A stretch of 37,057 bases of DNA. It comes from Symploca sp. SIO3C6 (lineage in GTDB: Bacteria; Cyanobacteriota; Cyanobacteriia; Cyanobacteriales; Coleofasciculaceae). The notes under the pieces are model-generated. The model was not told the origin of the DNA and ran no database searches. It saw only the letters and a list, made by a program, of their open reading frames with translations. The position numbers and the translations under genes are program-made. Of the stretch, positions 8,089 to 16,986 are shown piece by piece. Every line of letters starts with the position of its first letter. The first letter of the stretch is position 1. Location: NCBI GenBank assembly GCA_010692425.1, contig JAAHHJ010000050.1, forward strand, positions 1-37,057. The letters are read 5' to 3'.

Positions 8089-8446
8089 CCAGTGGCAGTC
8101 CAAACCGAACTTTGCCTTTAGCGAAATAGCGACCAAACTGAAGTTCATAGACTTCATCTTCATCCTGCGTCTCTACTTCCAAATCTGAGCGGGGATAGGC
8201 AACACATAAGAGAGCATAACCTCGATCGCGCAAATCTTGAGATAGTCCCAAGGCTTCTGGTTGGTATACTTGACCTGAGTTTATGCGCACGGCACAGGTA
8301 GTGCAAGCACCATTACGGCAGGAAAAGGGAAGTTCTACGCCTTGATTTTCCGCAGAGTGCAGAATATAACGGTCTTCTGGCACTTTTAGGGTGTGTTCGG
8401 TGCCAGTTTTTCGATTGTGAATCCGAATGGTATGAATTTTTCTCAT
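8078..8446 (-). CDS. Plant-type [2Fe-2S] ferredoxin
   Basis: A 122-residue soluble electron carrier with the canonical ligands Cys43-x4-Cys48-x2-Cys51-x29-Cys81. It has an extra C-terminal stretch of about 25 residues (ELQFGRYFAKGKV onward) compared with the roughly 97-residue photosynthetic PetF, so it belongs to a divergent ferredoxin subgroup rather than PetF. The ATG at 8446 sits on a perfect 15-bp palindrome (8445-8459) that covers the expected ribosome-binding region, hinting at operator or RNA-level control. Its 3' end overlaps the SNase lipoprotein start. No redox partner is adjacent. Confidence 0.9.
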   Translation of the reverse strand: MRKIHTIRIHNRKTGTEHTLKVPEDRYILHSAENQGVELPFSCRNGACTTCAVRINSGQVYQPEALGLSQDLRDRGYALLCVAYPRSDLEVETQDEDEVYELQFGRYFAKGKVRFGLPLDED

Positions 8447-8459
8447 ACACTTAGTGTAT
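8445..8459. promoter_or_regulatory. Perfect 7+1+7 palindrome at the ferredoxin start
   Basis: ATACACTTAGTGTAT is a perfect inverted repeat around a single central base. Its left end overlaps the first two bases of the ferredoxin ATG read on the minus strand. The position suits a repressor operator or a hairpin masking the start. The binding protein is unknown. Confidence 0.5.
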
Positions 8460-8476
8460 AATGGTAAATCGTGTGT

Positions 8477-8493
8477 TGAATTAGTCTAATTCA
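8477..8493. promoter_or_regulatory. Perfect 8+1+8 palindrome upstream of tRNA-Ser
   Basis: TGAATTAGTCTAATTCA is a perfect inverted repeat with a one-base centre. It lies in the 72-bp gap between the divergent ferredoxin gene and tRNA-Ser, 25 bp before the tRNA. It differs in sequence from the neighbouring palindrome. An operator is a possible role; no factor can be named. Confidence 0.4.
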
Positions 8494-8518
8494 GCAGTTA
8501 AGGTTAAATAATTCGCCT

Positions 8519-8605
8519 GGAGAGATGGCCGAGTGGTTGAAGGCGCAGCACTGGAAATGCTGTTTGGGGGTAACTTCAACGAGGGTTCGAATCCCTCTCT
8601 CTCCG
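8519..8605 (+). tRNA. tRNA-Ser (GGA)
   Basis: The 7-bp acceptor stem pairs GGAGAGA (8519-8525) with TCTCTCC (8598-8604), with discriminator G8605. The anticodon stem CAGCA/TGCTG (8546-8550, 8558-8562) presents GGA at 8553-8555, which reads UCC and UCU. A long variable arm and the T-loop GTTCGAATC are present, as expected for a class II serine tRNA of about 87 nt. CCA is not encoded. Confidence 0.96.
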
Positions 8606-8615
8606 TTGTTTGCTC

Positions 8616-8655
8616 ATGGCTGATTGTTCATGGTTCATTGCAATTAGTCATGAAC
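8616..8655. repeat. Short heptad-like repeat, ATGGTTCATTG family
   Basis: Immediately after tRNA-Ser the sequence runs through CATGGCT, GATTGTT, CATGGTT and CATTGCA. Related runs occur at 11211-11254, 14335-14355, 25947-25970 and 35180-35220, all between genes. They appear to be a dispersed family of short tandem repeats. Confidence 0.6.
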
Positions 8656-8674
8656 TGTATTTATAACTGTTTAT

Positions 8675-10426
8675 TTAATTTGTTGGGAAAGAGGGATATC
8701 TCTTCAATATCGCTTTTGATGCTGATTCACTAGCAAGTTTCAATTGCCGCCTTAGCTGTAGATTCAATAAAGTCACAATAGTTAACTGACCAAAGAGTGC
8801 CAAAAACATGGTATTCATTCTCATTGTGTCCATTTCCCTATATACTACATAGCTTATAATCTTCGAGGGAAAAGTTGAAAATAGCCATAGAATTATATAC
8901 TGCAAATGATGCATGCCCAAAATTGCTAAAGTTTTCGGTAGCAACAAAACCAAAGCAACAATGGTGCCAATTACCCAAAGTGAGGGCCTGGAAGTTTTCA
9001 TCATCAGTATGAGCTGGATAATTGTGGCGTAAACCATCATCAAGCTGACAAAGAAAGCTCCCAAAAATAACATTTCGGTCTTCTCAAAAGCTTCAAGTAT
9101 TCCCAATAAACTTCCAATTATTAAAGGAGAAACTGCGATCGCAATGTTAATTGCCATTGCCACTATTGCTGGACTTTTTTCGCCCCAAATTAAGTCTGAA
9201 ACAAGAGTATTTTTCCGAAAGCCTTGGGGATGAGAAGCTCGCTCTCGCCGAGAGTGTACCCAATCGAGCAAAGTTTGGCGACTTGGTGAGAGAGTTACCA
9301 TTAACACAAAAAGCATTATGGAGTTGACAACAGCTAGACAATGGATATGTCGATTTGGTCTACCACTACCAAGAAACCATCGCTCAAACACAGAACATCC
9401 TACAATCACCACTTCAAAACAGGCAACTAGTAAATAACTCTGCCCCTTACTGATGATAGTCGTGTTAGGGTTACGAAAACGACGCTTGAAACCTTGCCAA
9501 ATCCAGTATGTCCACAGGCCATGTTGTAAAAGTACAAAACCTACAAGGCTAAACATACTTTGACCAACTCGGAAATAATACCATTGCCAGTTAATCCAGT
9601 CCCAAAAACCTGTTTCACAAACTCCATGACAACAATGTCCTTGACAAGGATAAAACAGATAGAGCATTGGGTGAATAGGTCCCAAAAGCCTCAGCCAAGT
9701 TAATTGCTCATCGGGAGAAGAGTCTATAAGATCTTTGGTTAGCATTAAAAAAGCGATCACAATACCACTCCCTAACCAAGGCAAAAGCCAACTCCAGTTT
9801 GAAATACTAGAACCTAATAGCAACGCCCCACTGTAGAAAAAAATACAACTGGAAGCAACAACTAAATAGAATAGAAAAATCCGCAGCAAAGGAATTTCAG
9901 CACTAAGCCCAGCCCACAAATGTAAGGGAACTGCTAAGATAACCGCAAGATAAAGTAAAATCGGCACACCAAGTAGTTTGCCGGACATAATCTTGAGTTC
10001 TGAAAGCGGGCTGAGTCGAAGGAAGTTAAGGGTACCACGACGCTCTTCTCGGGAAAGGTCACTGATGATTAGAAAAGTTCCCAAGACTAGGAGAGTAAAG
10101 ATACTAATCCAGCATAAAGCCATAAACAGATTGTGCCAAAAAACCTGCCAATCAATGGCAATAGGGTCAACGGGATATCTGATACACAAAGATGGGTCAT
10201 TTGTAGGTGTTGGTTCAGCGCAGTACTGGTTGTGGATTGGGTTCCAATATTTATTGGGATTAGGGATATCAGATGGCAGTTTACTAGATGAATAAAGGAA
10301 CAGTAATAATTGCCCTAATAGGGAAACATTAACTGTAATTAAGACATTTCGAGGTTTTAGACGACCTCTAAGTTCTCTCAATAACTGCGGATTCCAATCG
10401 CCGATGATGTCTAAAAAATTGATCAT
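8675..10426 (-). CDS. ABC-2 type exporter permease, paralog B
   Basis: A polytopic membrane protein of 583 residues from the ATG at 10426; a GTG at 10441 is possible, but the ATG aligns with the start of paralog A. The N-terminus IGDWNPQLLREL is followed by a helix near 30-50, a large outside loop with several cysteines, then groups of hydrophobic segments giving roughly ten to twelve membrane spans. The conserved EERRGTLNFLRLSP near residue 130 is a cytosolic coupling segment shared with paralog A. It is the third permease-like gene on the strand behind the ATPase at 13069-14019. The substrate is unknown. A Cys-rich insertion (YPCQGHCCHGVCETG), absent from paralog A, distinguishes it. Confidence 0.85.
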   Translation of the reverse strand: MINFLDIIGDWNPQLLRELRGRLKPRNVLITVNVSLLGQLLLFLYSSSKLPSDIPNPNKYWNPIHNQYCAEPTPTNDPSLCIRYPVDPIAIDWQVFWHNLFMALCWISIFTLLVLGTFLIISDLSREERRGTLNFLRLSPLSELKIMSGKLLGVPILLYLAVILAVPLHLWAGLSAEIPLLRIFLFYLVVASSCIFFYSGALLLGSSISNWSWLLPWLGSGIVIAFLMLTKDLIDSSPDEQLTWLRLLGPIHPMLYLFYPCQGHCCHGVCETGFWDWINWQWYYFRVGQSMFSLVGFVLLQHGLWTYWIWQGFKRRFRNPNTTIISKGQSYLLVACFEVVIVGCSVFERWFLGSGRPNRHIHCLAVVNSIMLFVLMVTLSPSRQTLLDWVHSRRERASHPQGFRKNTLVSDLIWGEKSPAIVAMAINIAIAVSPLIIGSLLGILEAFEKTEMLFLGAFFVSLMMVYATIIQLILMMKTSRPSLWVIGTIVALVLLLPKTLAILGMHHLQYIILWLFSTFPSKIISYVVYREMDTMRMNTMFLALFGQLTIVTLLNLQLRRQLKLASESASKAILKRYPSFPTN

Positions 10427-10621
10427 TAACAATAGATTCACTGCTTAAATTTATCAATTGTTGAGTTTGTGGATAAGCTGACGACAATGTTCATCAACAT
10501 GATTTTAAGTTTGATGTTTGATGATTCATCGAAATCTAAAGCTATACCATCAACCATGAGTAATTCTTTTCGTGTGTTCATCTAATTTATAGACCAAGAA
10601 CGATTTCCTAACAAAATCGCT

Positions 10622-11222
10622 TTATGCAGACTCACCAGCAAGTCGCAACTGTCTCCTCAGTTGTATATTTAACAAAATCAGAATACTCAACTGGCTTAGT
10701 AGTGTCATAAACATAGTGTTAATGTCCACAAAACTTATGGCTAAGGGGAAAAAAATTGAAAACAACCATATTGTATGGTGGTAATAATTAATACCCAGCC
10801 TTGCCAAAATTGTGAATGGCAAGAACACCGCAGCAACCAGGATAGCAATTGCCAAAAGTGAACGTTTTGGGGTTTTCATCATCAGTATGAGCTGGGTAAT
10901 TGTGGCGTAAATCATCATCAAGCTGACAAAGAAAGATGCTAAAACAAGCATTCCGATCTGACCAAAATTAACAAATATTCCTAATAAAGCCCCAATTACT
11001 AAAGGAGCAACTACGATCACACTATTTATTGCTATTGCTACTATTGCTGGACTTTTTTCACCCCAAATCAAGTCTGACACAAGAGTATTTTTCCGAAAGT
11101 CTTGGGGATGAGAAACTTGCTCTCGTCTAGAATGTGCCCAATCAAGTAAAGTTTGGCGACTTGGTGAAAGATGTGCCATTAGACCAAAAAGTAATATGGC
11201 GCTGGCAATAGTTAATGGTTCA
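10622..11222 (-). pseudogene. 5'-truncated ABC-2 permease, third paralog
   Basis: This minus-strand region encodes only the C-terminal third of the permeases at 8675 and 11273. Homology begins at LTIASAILLFGL, just before the shared SPSRQTLLDW segment, and runs to the shared end QLRRQLRLAGESA. It could be read as a 185-residue protein from the ATG at 11179, but matching sequence continues upstream of that ATG to about 11215. It is then lost exactly at a palindromic repeat (11211-11247). There are no internal stops, and membrane-like helices are kept, so decay is recent or the fragment is still translated. It most likely arose by duplication and deletion in the exporter locus. Confidence 0.8.
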
Positions 11223-11254
11223 TCGCCATGAACAATGAACCATTAACCATGAAC
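11211..11254. repeat. Palindromic short repeat at the permease-fragment breakpoint
   Basis: GTTAATGGTTCAT (11211-11223) is followed after 11 bases by its exact complement ATGAACCATTAAC (11235-11247), then CATGAAC. The copy sits between the truncated permease and the intact one at 11273, and homology of the fragment stops inside it. It belongs to the ATGAAC-type family seen elsewhere in the window. Confidence 0.85.
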
Positions 11255-11272
11255 AAATTTTACCTTGTCAAT

Positions 11273-12973
11273 CTAACCTGTAGGCAAAGATCGACGTCCC
11301 TCCAACAGAGCTTTTGATGCCGACTCACCGGCAATTCGCAACTGCCGCCTCAGCTGTAGATTCAACAAAGTCAGAACACTCAACTGAGCCAGCAGTGCCA
11401 TAAACATAGTATTAATTGCTGCCGATTCTATAGCTGCCCAGGGGAAAGTTGAAAACAGCCATGGAATTGTATTATGGTAGGGGTCAATACCCAGTACCCC
11501 CAGAATTGTCGGTGGTAACAACACCGCAGCCACGATAGTGCCAGTCGCCCAAACTGAGCGCTTGGAGGTTCTCATCATCAGCATTATCTGGGTAATCGTG
11601 GCGTAAATCATCATCAAGCTGACGAAGAAAGCTACACAAAAAAGCATTTGGGTTTTCTCGTCAGAGTCAAACGGTCCAAATAAACTCCAAGTTACTAAAG
11701 GAATAGCAACGATCACAATATTAATTGCCATTGCCACTACTGCTGGACTTTTTTCACCCCAAATTAAGTCTGGCACCATAGTGCTTTTCCGAAAGCCTTG
11801 GGGATTAGAAACTCGCTCTCGCCGAAAGCGTGCCCAATCGAGTAAAGTTTGACGACTTGGTGAAAGTGTGGCGATTAGACCAAAAATCAGTATTGTGCTG
11901 AAGGCAGTTAGGTAAAAGAGATGTTCAAATGCCCAATGACTGCTATAAGATATCTCCTCCTGTAGAGCACATCCCAAAATCACCCCTTCAAAACAAGCAA
12001 TCAGTAAATAACTCTGACGCTTGCTCAGAATAGTAGTGTTAGGGTTGCGAAAACAGCGCTGGAGTCCTTGCCAAATCCAGTATGTCCACAAGCCATAGTT
12101 TAAGATTACAAAACCCACAAAGCCCAGTGTACTAGCACCTACTGGCAAATAATACCACTGCCAGTCAAACCAGTCCTCAATAGATCCGTAAGAACTAGAA
12201 AACAGGTAGAGCATTGAGTCAATAGGACTCAAAAGCCTCAGCCAAGCTAATGGATTATCCAGGGATTGATAGCCATGTGTCATCCCCGTAGTCAGCATTA
12301 AGAAGGCGAAAACAACCCCTCCCCCTAACCAAGGTAGAAACCCACTGTAGCGGGAAGTAATTGCACCACACAGTAAAGCCCCACTATAGAAAAAAATGCA
12401 ACTGGCAGCAATAACTAGATAGAACAACAAAATCCCAAGCAAAGGAATTTCGGCACTAAACCCAGCCCACAAATGTAGGGGAACTGCTAAGATCACCACA
12501 AAATAGAGCAAAATCGGCACACCCAGTAGCTTACCAGACAGAATATTGACTTCTGACTGCGGGCTGAGTCGAATAAAATTAAGGGTACCGCGACGCTCTT
12601 CGGTGGAAAGATCACTCATCAGTAGAAAGGTTCCCAAGATGAGGAGAGAGAAGATACTAATCCAACATAAAGCCATGAATAGGTCTTGCCACCACAGCTG
12701 CCAATTAATGATAAAGTCGCCAAGGGCATCTTTAAGACACGAAGGCTGGCTATAGTTATGTGGACCAGTACAGTACCGGTTGTAGATTTGATCGTAGTGC
12801 TTGGAATAGGTGTCCTCAAATGGCAGCTGAGTGTAGAAGTACAGAAGTATCAACAATTGCCCCACTAGGGAAGCTGCTGCTGTAGTTAAGACATTGCGAG
12901 TTTTAAGACGACCTTTAATTTCCCGCAACAACTGCGGATTCCAGTCGCCGATTTGGTCTAACAAATTGAGCAT
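11273..12973 (-). CDS. ABC-2 type exporter permease, paralog A
   Basis: A polytopic membrane protein of 566 residues from the ATG at 12973. An upstream TTG at 13003 would add ten residues, but the ATG aligns with paralog B. It shares IGDWNPQLLREI, EERRGTLNFIRLSP and SPSRQTLLDW with the other copies and ends QLRRQLRIAGESA-SKALLEG. About ten to twelve hydrophobic spans are visible in two blocks, with a cytosolic loop containing WIWQGLQRCFRNPNTT between them. It lies 95 bp after the ATPase gene on the same strand, so the two should form the core exporter. No substrate-defining gene is nearby. Confidence 0.87.
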   Translation of the reverse strand: MLNLLDQIGDWNPQLLREIKGRLKTRNVLTTAAASLVGQLLILLYFYTQLPFEDTYSKHYDQIYNRYCTGPHNYSQPSCLKDALGDFIINWQLWWQDLFMALCWISIFSLLILGTFLLMSDLSTEERRGTLNFIRLSPQSEVNILSGKLLGVPILLYFVVILAVPLHLWAGFSAEIPLLGILLFYLVIAASCIFFYSGALLCGAITSRYSGFLPWLGGGVVFAFLMLTTGMTHGYQSLDNPLAWLRLLSPIDSMLYLFSSSYGSIEDWFDWQWYYLPVGASTLGFVGFVILNYGLWTYWIWQGLQRCFRNPNTTILSKRQSYLLIACFEGVILGCALQEEISYSSHWAFEHLFYLTAFSTILIFGLIATLSPSRQTLLDWARFRRERVSNPQGFRKSTMVPDLIWGEKSPAVVAMAINIVIVAIPLVTWSLFGPFDSDEKTQMLFCVAFFVSLMMIYATITQIMLMMRTSKRSVWATGTIVAAVLLPPTILGVLGIDPYHNTIPWLFSTFPWAAIESAAINTMFMALLAQLSVLTLLNLQLRRQLRIAGESASKALLEGRRSLPTG

Positions 12974-13068
12974 CAATTTAGATTCTCCACAAAAGTTGGT
13001 CAATTATTCAGTTTTTGGCTGTATAAAGTTTTTTAAAAACTTCCAACCTTCTTGCCTTTGACCCTGAT

Positions 13069-14019
13069 TTAAGATGCTTGCTGGTGTCCTAGCTTGAGAA
13101 AGATGCTTTCTAAGTCTTCTTGAGTGCGGTGAAATTCACTTATATTAATGCCAGCATCAATAAGCGATCGCAACAAGGCTGCACAATCCTCCTCTGTGCC
13201 TGAAAACTCTACTCTGATTTGATTATTTCCTAACATAACTTCCCAAGCTTCGACCAAGGGATGATTTTTTAGTTCAGAAATTAATGCCTCTCGATTACCC
13301 AAGGTTGAAATAAAGATTTGCTGACGGCTGAGACGTTGGTAAAGTTCCTGTAGAGAGGCACTTTCCACCAAACAGCCCAACTCCATAATTCCTATTGAGG
13401 TACATAATTGAGCCAAATCGCTAAGAACATGGGAAGAAATTAGAATTGTCATCCCGGCTTCTTGCAGAATTTTGATAATTTCTCGAAACTGCATCCTAGC
13501 AATAGGATCTAAACCAGAAACCGGTTCATCTAAAACTAGCAAAATTGGCTCATGGATAATGGTTCGTCCTAGGGAAAGGCGCTGTTTCATCCCTCGCGAG
13601 AGAGTAGAAATTATACTATTACGCTTATTAGTAAGTTGTACCAATTCCAAAACTTCGTAAAGTCTTTGGGTGCGCTTAGGGTCTCGCAGGCGATAGAGTC
13701 GTGCAAAATAGTCTAAATAGTCCCAAACTGTTAGGTCATCGTATAGGGGAAAGTCATCCGGAAGATAACCCAGTCTGCGCTTGAGTGTGGAGTTACTTTT
13801 GTCTCTAAGGAGGCGATTGCCGTGGAGATAGATTTCGCCAGTAGTGGGTTCCTCTGCCGCCACTAACATGCGGATCAGAGTGGTTTTACCTGCTCCGTTG
13901 GGTCCGATTAGTCCATAGACTTCACCCTCACTTACCTGTAAATCAACTTCATTAACAGCAAGATGACGGTCAAATTGTTTAGTAAGTCCCAAGGTTTGGA
14001 TTGCCAGTTCTTTTACCAT
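13069..14019 (-). CDS. ABC transporter ATP-binding protein, CcmA/drug-export type
   Basis: A 316-residue nucleotide-binding subunit with Walker A GPNGAGKTT (39-47), signature LSRGMKQRL near 140, Walker B LLVLDEPVSGLDP, and switch region SSHVLSDL. The C-terminal 90 residues form the extra domain common in ABC-2 exporter ATPases (DUF4162-like, by impression). It leads a same-strand cluster with two full permeases and one truncated permease, and presumably drives both. It has an ATG start at 14019. The 340 bp upstream hold a repeat rather than a gene, so the cluster promoter is probably just 5' of 14019. Confidence 0.92.
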   Translation of the reverse strand: MVKELAIQTLGLTKQFDRHLAVNEVDLQVSEGEVYGLIGPNGAGKTTLIRMLVAAEEPTTGEIYLHGNRLLRDKSNSTLKRRLGYLPDDFPLYDDLTVWDYLDYFARLYRLRDPKRTQRLYEVLELVQLTNKRNSIISTLSRGMKQRLSLGRTIIHEPILLVLDEPVSGLDPIARMQFREIIKILQEAGMTILISSHVLSDLAQLCTSIGIMELGCLVESASLQELYQRLSRQQIFISTLGNREALISELKNHPLVEAWEVMLGNNQIRVEFSGTEEDCAALLRSLIDAGINISEFHRTQEDLESIFLKLGHQQAS

Positions 14020-14159
14020 TAGTCTTGTAATTTATATAAAGATTTTGCTATTTAAATCTCTTTTCTTAGCTGGCACTGATCAGATCCGGAGTAGAAACAA
14101 TCGTCACTCACAAGAAGTTAAGCATTGTTTGTCTGTAGAGGAAGGAGTACTCTGACAAG

Positions 14160-14273
14160 TAAGTACCTGCGACATTGATAATGTTTACTGGTTGAGGCAG
14201 GGTGTGGGGTGTAGGGCGTAGGGTGTAGGTTAATGTTGACGAATTTCATAATTCTTTACATAGAGCCATTTAT
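14160..14273 (-). repeat. 114-bp dispersed repeat, copy A (inverted relative to copy B)
   Basis: The minus strand of this segment matches 19990-20089 on the plus strand. The two are co-linear, with about eight mismatches and a single 14-bp length difference. The difference falls in a CCTACAC-type heptamer run: four units here (CCTACAC, CCTACGC, CCTACAC, CCCACAC), two in copy B. Copies A and B face each other across the cyclase-GTPase-STAND block. No ORF is shared by the copies. In the 14020-14359 spacer I see only this repeat and a short ATGAAC-type run at about 14335-14355. Confidence 0.9.
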
Positions 14274-14359
14274 TTTAGAACTTAGTTAACAACACTTGAG
14301 TATGATCAATAATTTTATTTTGGCAACAACTATGAGCCATGAGCAATGAACCATGGACA

Positions 14360-16354
14360 TTACCCAGACAAATCTTCCCTTTTGCCTAATAAAAAATAAG
14401 TCTTCATTTCACCTTTGCCTTTAAGATTGATCGCATCCCGTTGTGTAAACAAGTATTTTGCCTGCAAGCGCTTGTAAGTCGCCGCTGTTACTTGAATTTT
14501 CCCAGGCAAACCCTGTGATTCCATGCGACTGGCAACGTTAACTGTGTCACCCCACAGATCATAGCTAAACTTTTTGATACCGATCACTCCTGCGACTACT
14601 GGACCAGTATTAATGCCTATGCGGATGCGTAACTCCTTTCCCATGGTTTCACTAAATCTAGTCATCGCCCTTTGCATCTCCAGCGCCATATCAGCAATTG
14701 CCTCAGCATGGTTTTCCTGGGGCAAAGGCAATCCTCCTACTACCATATAAGCATCTCCAATAGTTTTGATTTTCTCCAAACCGTACTTTTGGGCTAACTG
14801 ATCAAACTGTGAGAAGATTAAGTTAAGTATTTCTACAATTTCCGTTGGTGCGATCTGAGCTGAAAGTTCTGTAAAGCTGACCAGATCGGCAAATAAAACG
14901 GTGACATCGGTAAAATTTTCAGCAATAGTATCGGCTCCTGCCTTTAGGCGCTTGGCAATTTCAGCAGGCAAGATATTAAGCAAGAGACGTTCAGTTTGTT
15001 CCTGCTGCTGACGTAGTGCTAATTCAGCTTGTTTACGCTTGATAAATTGACCTAGTTGGCTTCCAATAGCTGCCATTATTCGCTGTAAGTTGTCATCGGG
15101 TTGCTCGACATTGCAACCCAAAAAGGTCATAACTCCTAGAATTTCAACATCATCAAGGATGGGGAAGCCGAAGGCTGTGTGGAGTTTTTCGGATGCAGAT
15201 TTTGTATCTAAAAACAGGTTATCTTTAACTAAATCGTTAACCCATTGGGGAGAGTGAGTTGCCCAAACACGTTCAGATAAAATAACACTAGAAGGGAAAG
15301 TAATTGGCTTGTTGCCATTGCTCAACTGTGAACTCGACAGTGATGGCTTTACCCAAGTTTCTACACAACGGAGCACTTCAGAGACATTTTGCTCTAAATC
15401 TTGATTAGCCGGTATTGGTAGGTGCTGATCCAATTCCCAGAATTGCCCTAATTCCCATCCCAGATTTTCACAAATTCCTTGCAGAATTTTGGGAGCGGCT
15501 ACCTGCCAGGAGTCAGATTCCGAAAGGATGCGGGTCACAGTATGCTGTGCTGCTAGACGCTTGTGGGTGCGCTGACGTTCAGTGATATCTCTACCAACAT
15601 AGATAATATCTTGTATTTGTTCATGGTCTGTCTTCGTCGCTGAACAGGAAAAGGCAATCTCTAATTTTTCTCCTGTTTTAGTTTGGCAAACTGTCTCAAT
15701 ATACCTTAATAACTCTCCTTGTTCTAAAAGATACTCCTGAACTTCTGCTAATAAAAATTCAGGATCGGCAATAATTATTGATATTGGCTGTTCAATTAGT
15801 TCTGATTCGCTATATCCAAACAAATTTTGGGCTGTGCGATTTACGGTTTTGATATTTCCTGAAGATGTAGTTACCAATAAAGCATCTGCCATCGAAGTGA
15901 TCACTTTATCGATGTACGCCTTAGAAGTAGATAAGGCGCTCAACAAAAGACTTTTTTCATTAGATGATTGTACTAATTTCTGCTCCAAAATCATTTGTTC
16001 AGTAACATCTTCCAGAAAGATAAGTAAGCTATTATCTAAAGTTTCATGAGCAGGACTTTGGATGAGTTTTATATCAATATAAAGAGGTTCAGATTTTTCA
16101 GTTAGACGTCCAATACTTTTTAAAATGAAACTAGTTTGATTTCCCTCAATAATGGCTAATATTACATCTTCAAGACCCACTAATTCAGGGAAGTAAGTGC
16201 GTACATCTCTACCTGTAACAATCTCCTGATGACAATCAGAAAATTTTTGTACACCTGATGAACTTTCTCGGATTATTAAATCCCGGTCTATAATTAAGTA
16301 TTCCCCCTGATACAATACTAACAAAGACGATAAATTATTAACAAGAGGATTCAT
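14360..16354 (-). CDS. PAS-PAS-GAF class III adenylate cyclase
   Basis: A 664-residue soluble cAMP synthase. A PAS-like domain (about 15-120), a second PAS domain (150-260, with NLFGYSESELI and the C-terminal VGRDITERQ), a GAF domain (270-440) and a short helical linker precede the catalytic domain (about 475-655). Metal ligands are Asp490 (FADLVSF) and Asp534 (TIGDAY). The base-selecting pair is Lys530 and Asp599 (SYDLWGD), which is adenine-type rather than the Glu/Cys of guanylate cyclases. Asn606 and Arg610 supply transition-state contacts, so the enzyme looks active. Its ATG lies 17 bp inside the end of the Ras-like GTPase gene, implying translational coupling. Ligands for PAS and GAF cannot be inferred. 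Confidence 0.93.
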   Translation of the reverse strand: MNPLVNNLSSLLVLYQGEYLIIDRDLIIRESSSGVQKFSDCHQEIVTGRDVRTYFPELVGLEDVILAIIEGNQTSFILKSIGRLTEKSEPLYIDIKLIQSPAHETLDNSLLIFLEDVTEQMILEQKLVQSSNEKSLLLSALSTSKAYIDKVITSMADALLVTTSSGNIKTVNRTAQNLFGYSESELIEQPISIIIADPEFLLAEVQEYLLEQGELLRYIETVCQTKTGEKLEIAFSCSATKTDHEQIQDIIYVGRDITERQRTHKRLAAQHTVTRILSESDSWQVAAPKILQGICENLGWELGQFWELDQHLPIPANQDLEQNVSEVLRCVETWVKPSLSSSQLSNGNKPITFPSSVILSERVWATHSPQWVNDLVKDNLFLDTKSASEKLHTAFGFPILDDVEILGVMTFLGCNVEQPDDNLQRIMAAIGSQLGQFIKRKQAELALRQQQEQTERLLLNILPAEIAKRLKAGADTIAENFTDVTVLFADLVSFTELSAQIAPTEIVEILNLIFSQFDQLAQKYGLEKIKTIGDAYMVVGGLPLPQENHAEAIADMALEMQRAMTRFSETMGKELRIRIGINTGPVVAGVIGIKKFSYDLWGDTVNVASRMESQGLPGKIQVTAATYKRLQAKYLFTQRDAINLKGKGEMKTYFLLGKREDLSG

Positions 16355-16874
16355 TTTTCTTGATCATTTCACAAGCTAATTGGTAAAAAATTTCATCGAC
16401 ATACAAGCCATTTTTTGCAGAAGTTTGATAAGTTGCTAAGATTGACTCAAACTCCTTAATTTGTCGTGCTTTTTGCAGTTTTTCTTGAGTAAACAAGTCA
16501 GCTTTATTCAAGGCAACAATAATTATTCCTTTTGGGTTGATCGATAAAAATAGGTTGATGTGCTCTGGAATATTTTCAATAGTCTCAGGACGTGTGAGAT
16601 CTGCAACTACTAATGCACCACTAGCCCCTTGCAAGTGGTTTTTCGAGATCCCCTTAAATTTAGTATGACCCTCTAAATCCCAGATCATTAGCCTTAAATT
16701 CAGCTTTTGATCAGGTTTTTCTCCCATCAATTCTAGAGTTTTGCGGGAAATTTTTACTCCTACTGTTGAAAGATACTGATCACTAAACTGACGTTCTACG
16801 AATCGTCTAATTAGACTAGTTTTTCCTACCCCAAAGTCACCAACTAAACAGATTTTCTTAGAAATCATGCCCAT
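16338..16874 (-). CDS. Ras/Rab-like small GTPase
   Basis: A 178-residue stand-alone GTPase with every G motif: P-loop GDFGVGKTS (12-20), switch-I Thr37 in STVGVKI, WDLEGH (65-70), NKAD (123-126) and TSAK (151-154). The switch-II position equal to Ras Gln61 is His70, so intrinsic hydrolysis may be slow or use another residue. It has no membrane anchor or coiled coil. It overlaps the adenylate cyclase by 17 bp and follows a coiled-coil gene, suggesting that it relays a signal to the cyclase. Start choice is between ATG 16874 and ATG 16868; neither has a strong ribosome-binding site. MglA is a functional parallel, but I see no roadblock partner here. Confidence 0.92.
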   Translation of the reverse strand: MGMISKKICLVGDFGVGKTSLIRRFVERQFSDQYLSTVGVKISRKTLELMGEKPDQKLNLRLMIWDLEGHTKFKGISKNHLQGASGALVVADLTRPETIENIPEHINLFLSINPKGIIIVALNKADLFTQEKLQKARQIKEFESILATYQTSAKNGLYVDEIFYQLACEMIKKNESSC

Positions 16875-16986
16875 AGCTATTTATTTTTGACAACTGGTTT
16901 TAACATTTCAGATGTTAAAGATTATATATAACTACAGTAGTTGCTTAAGCTCGAGATTACAAGCAGAGTAGAGTAAGTACTTTGAT

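Noticed and set aside
16338-16346. C-terminal Cys of the GTPase (ending SSC) as a eukaryote-like lipid-attachment site
   Set aside because: No bacterial prenylation system is known for this; the residue is more simply explained by the overlap with the cyclase start.
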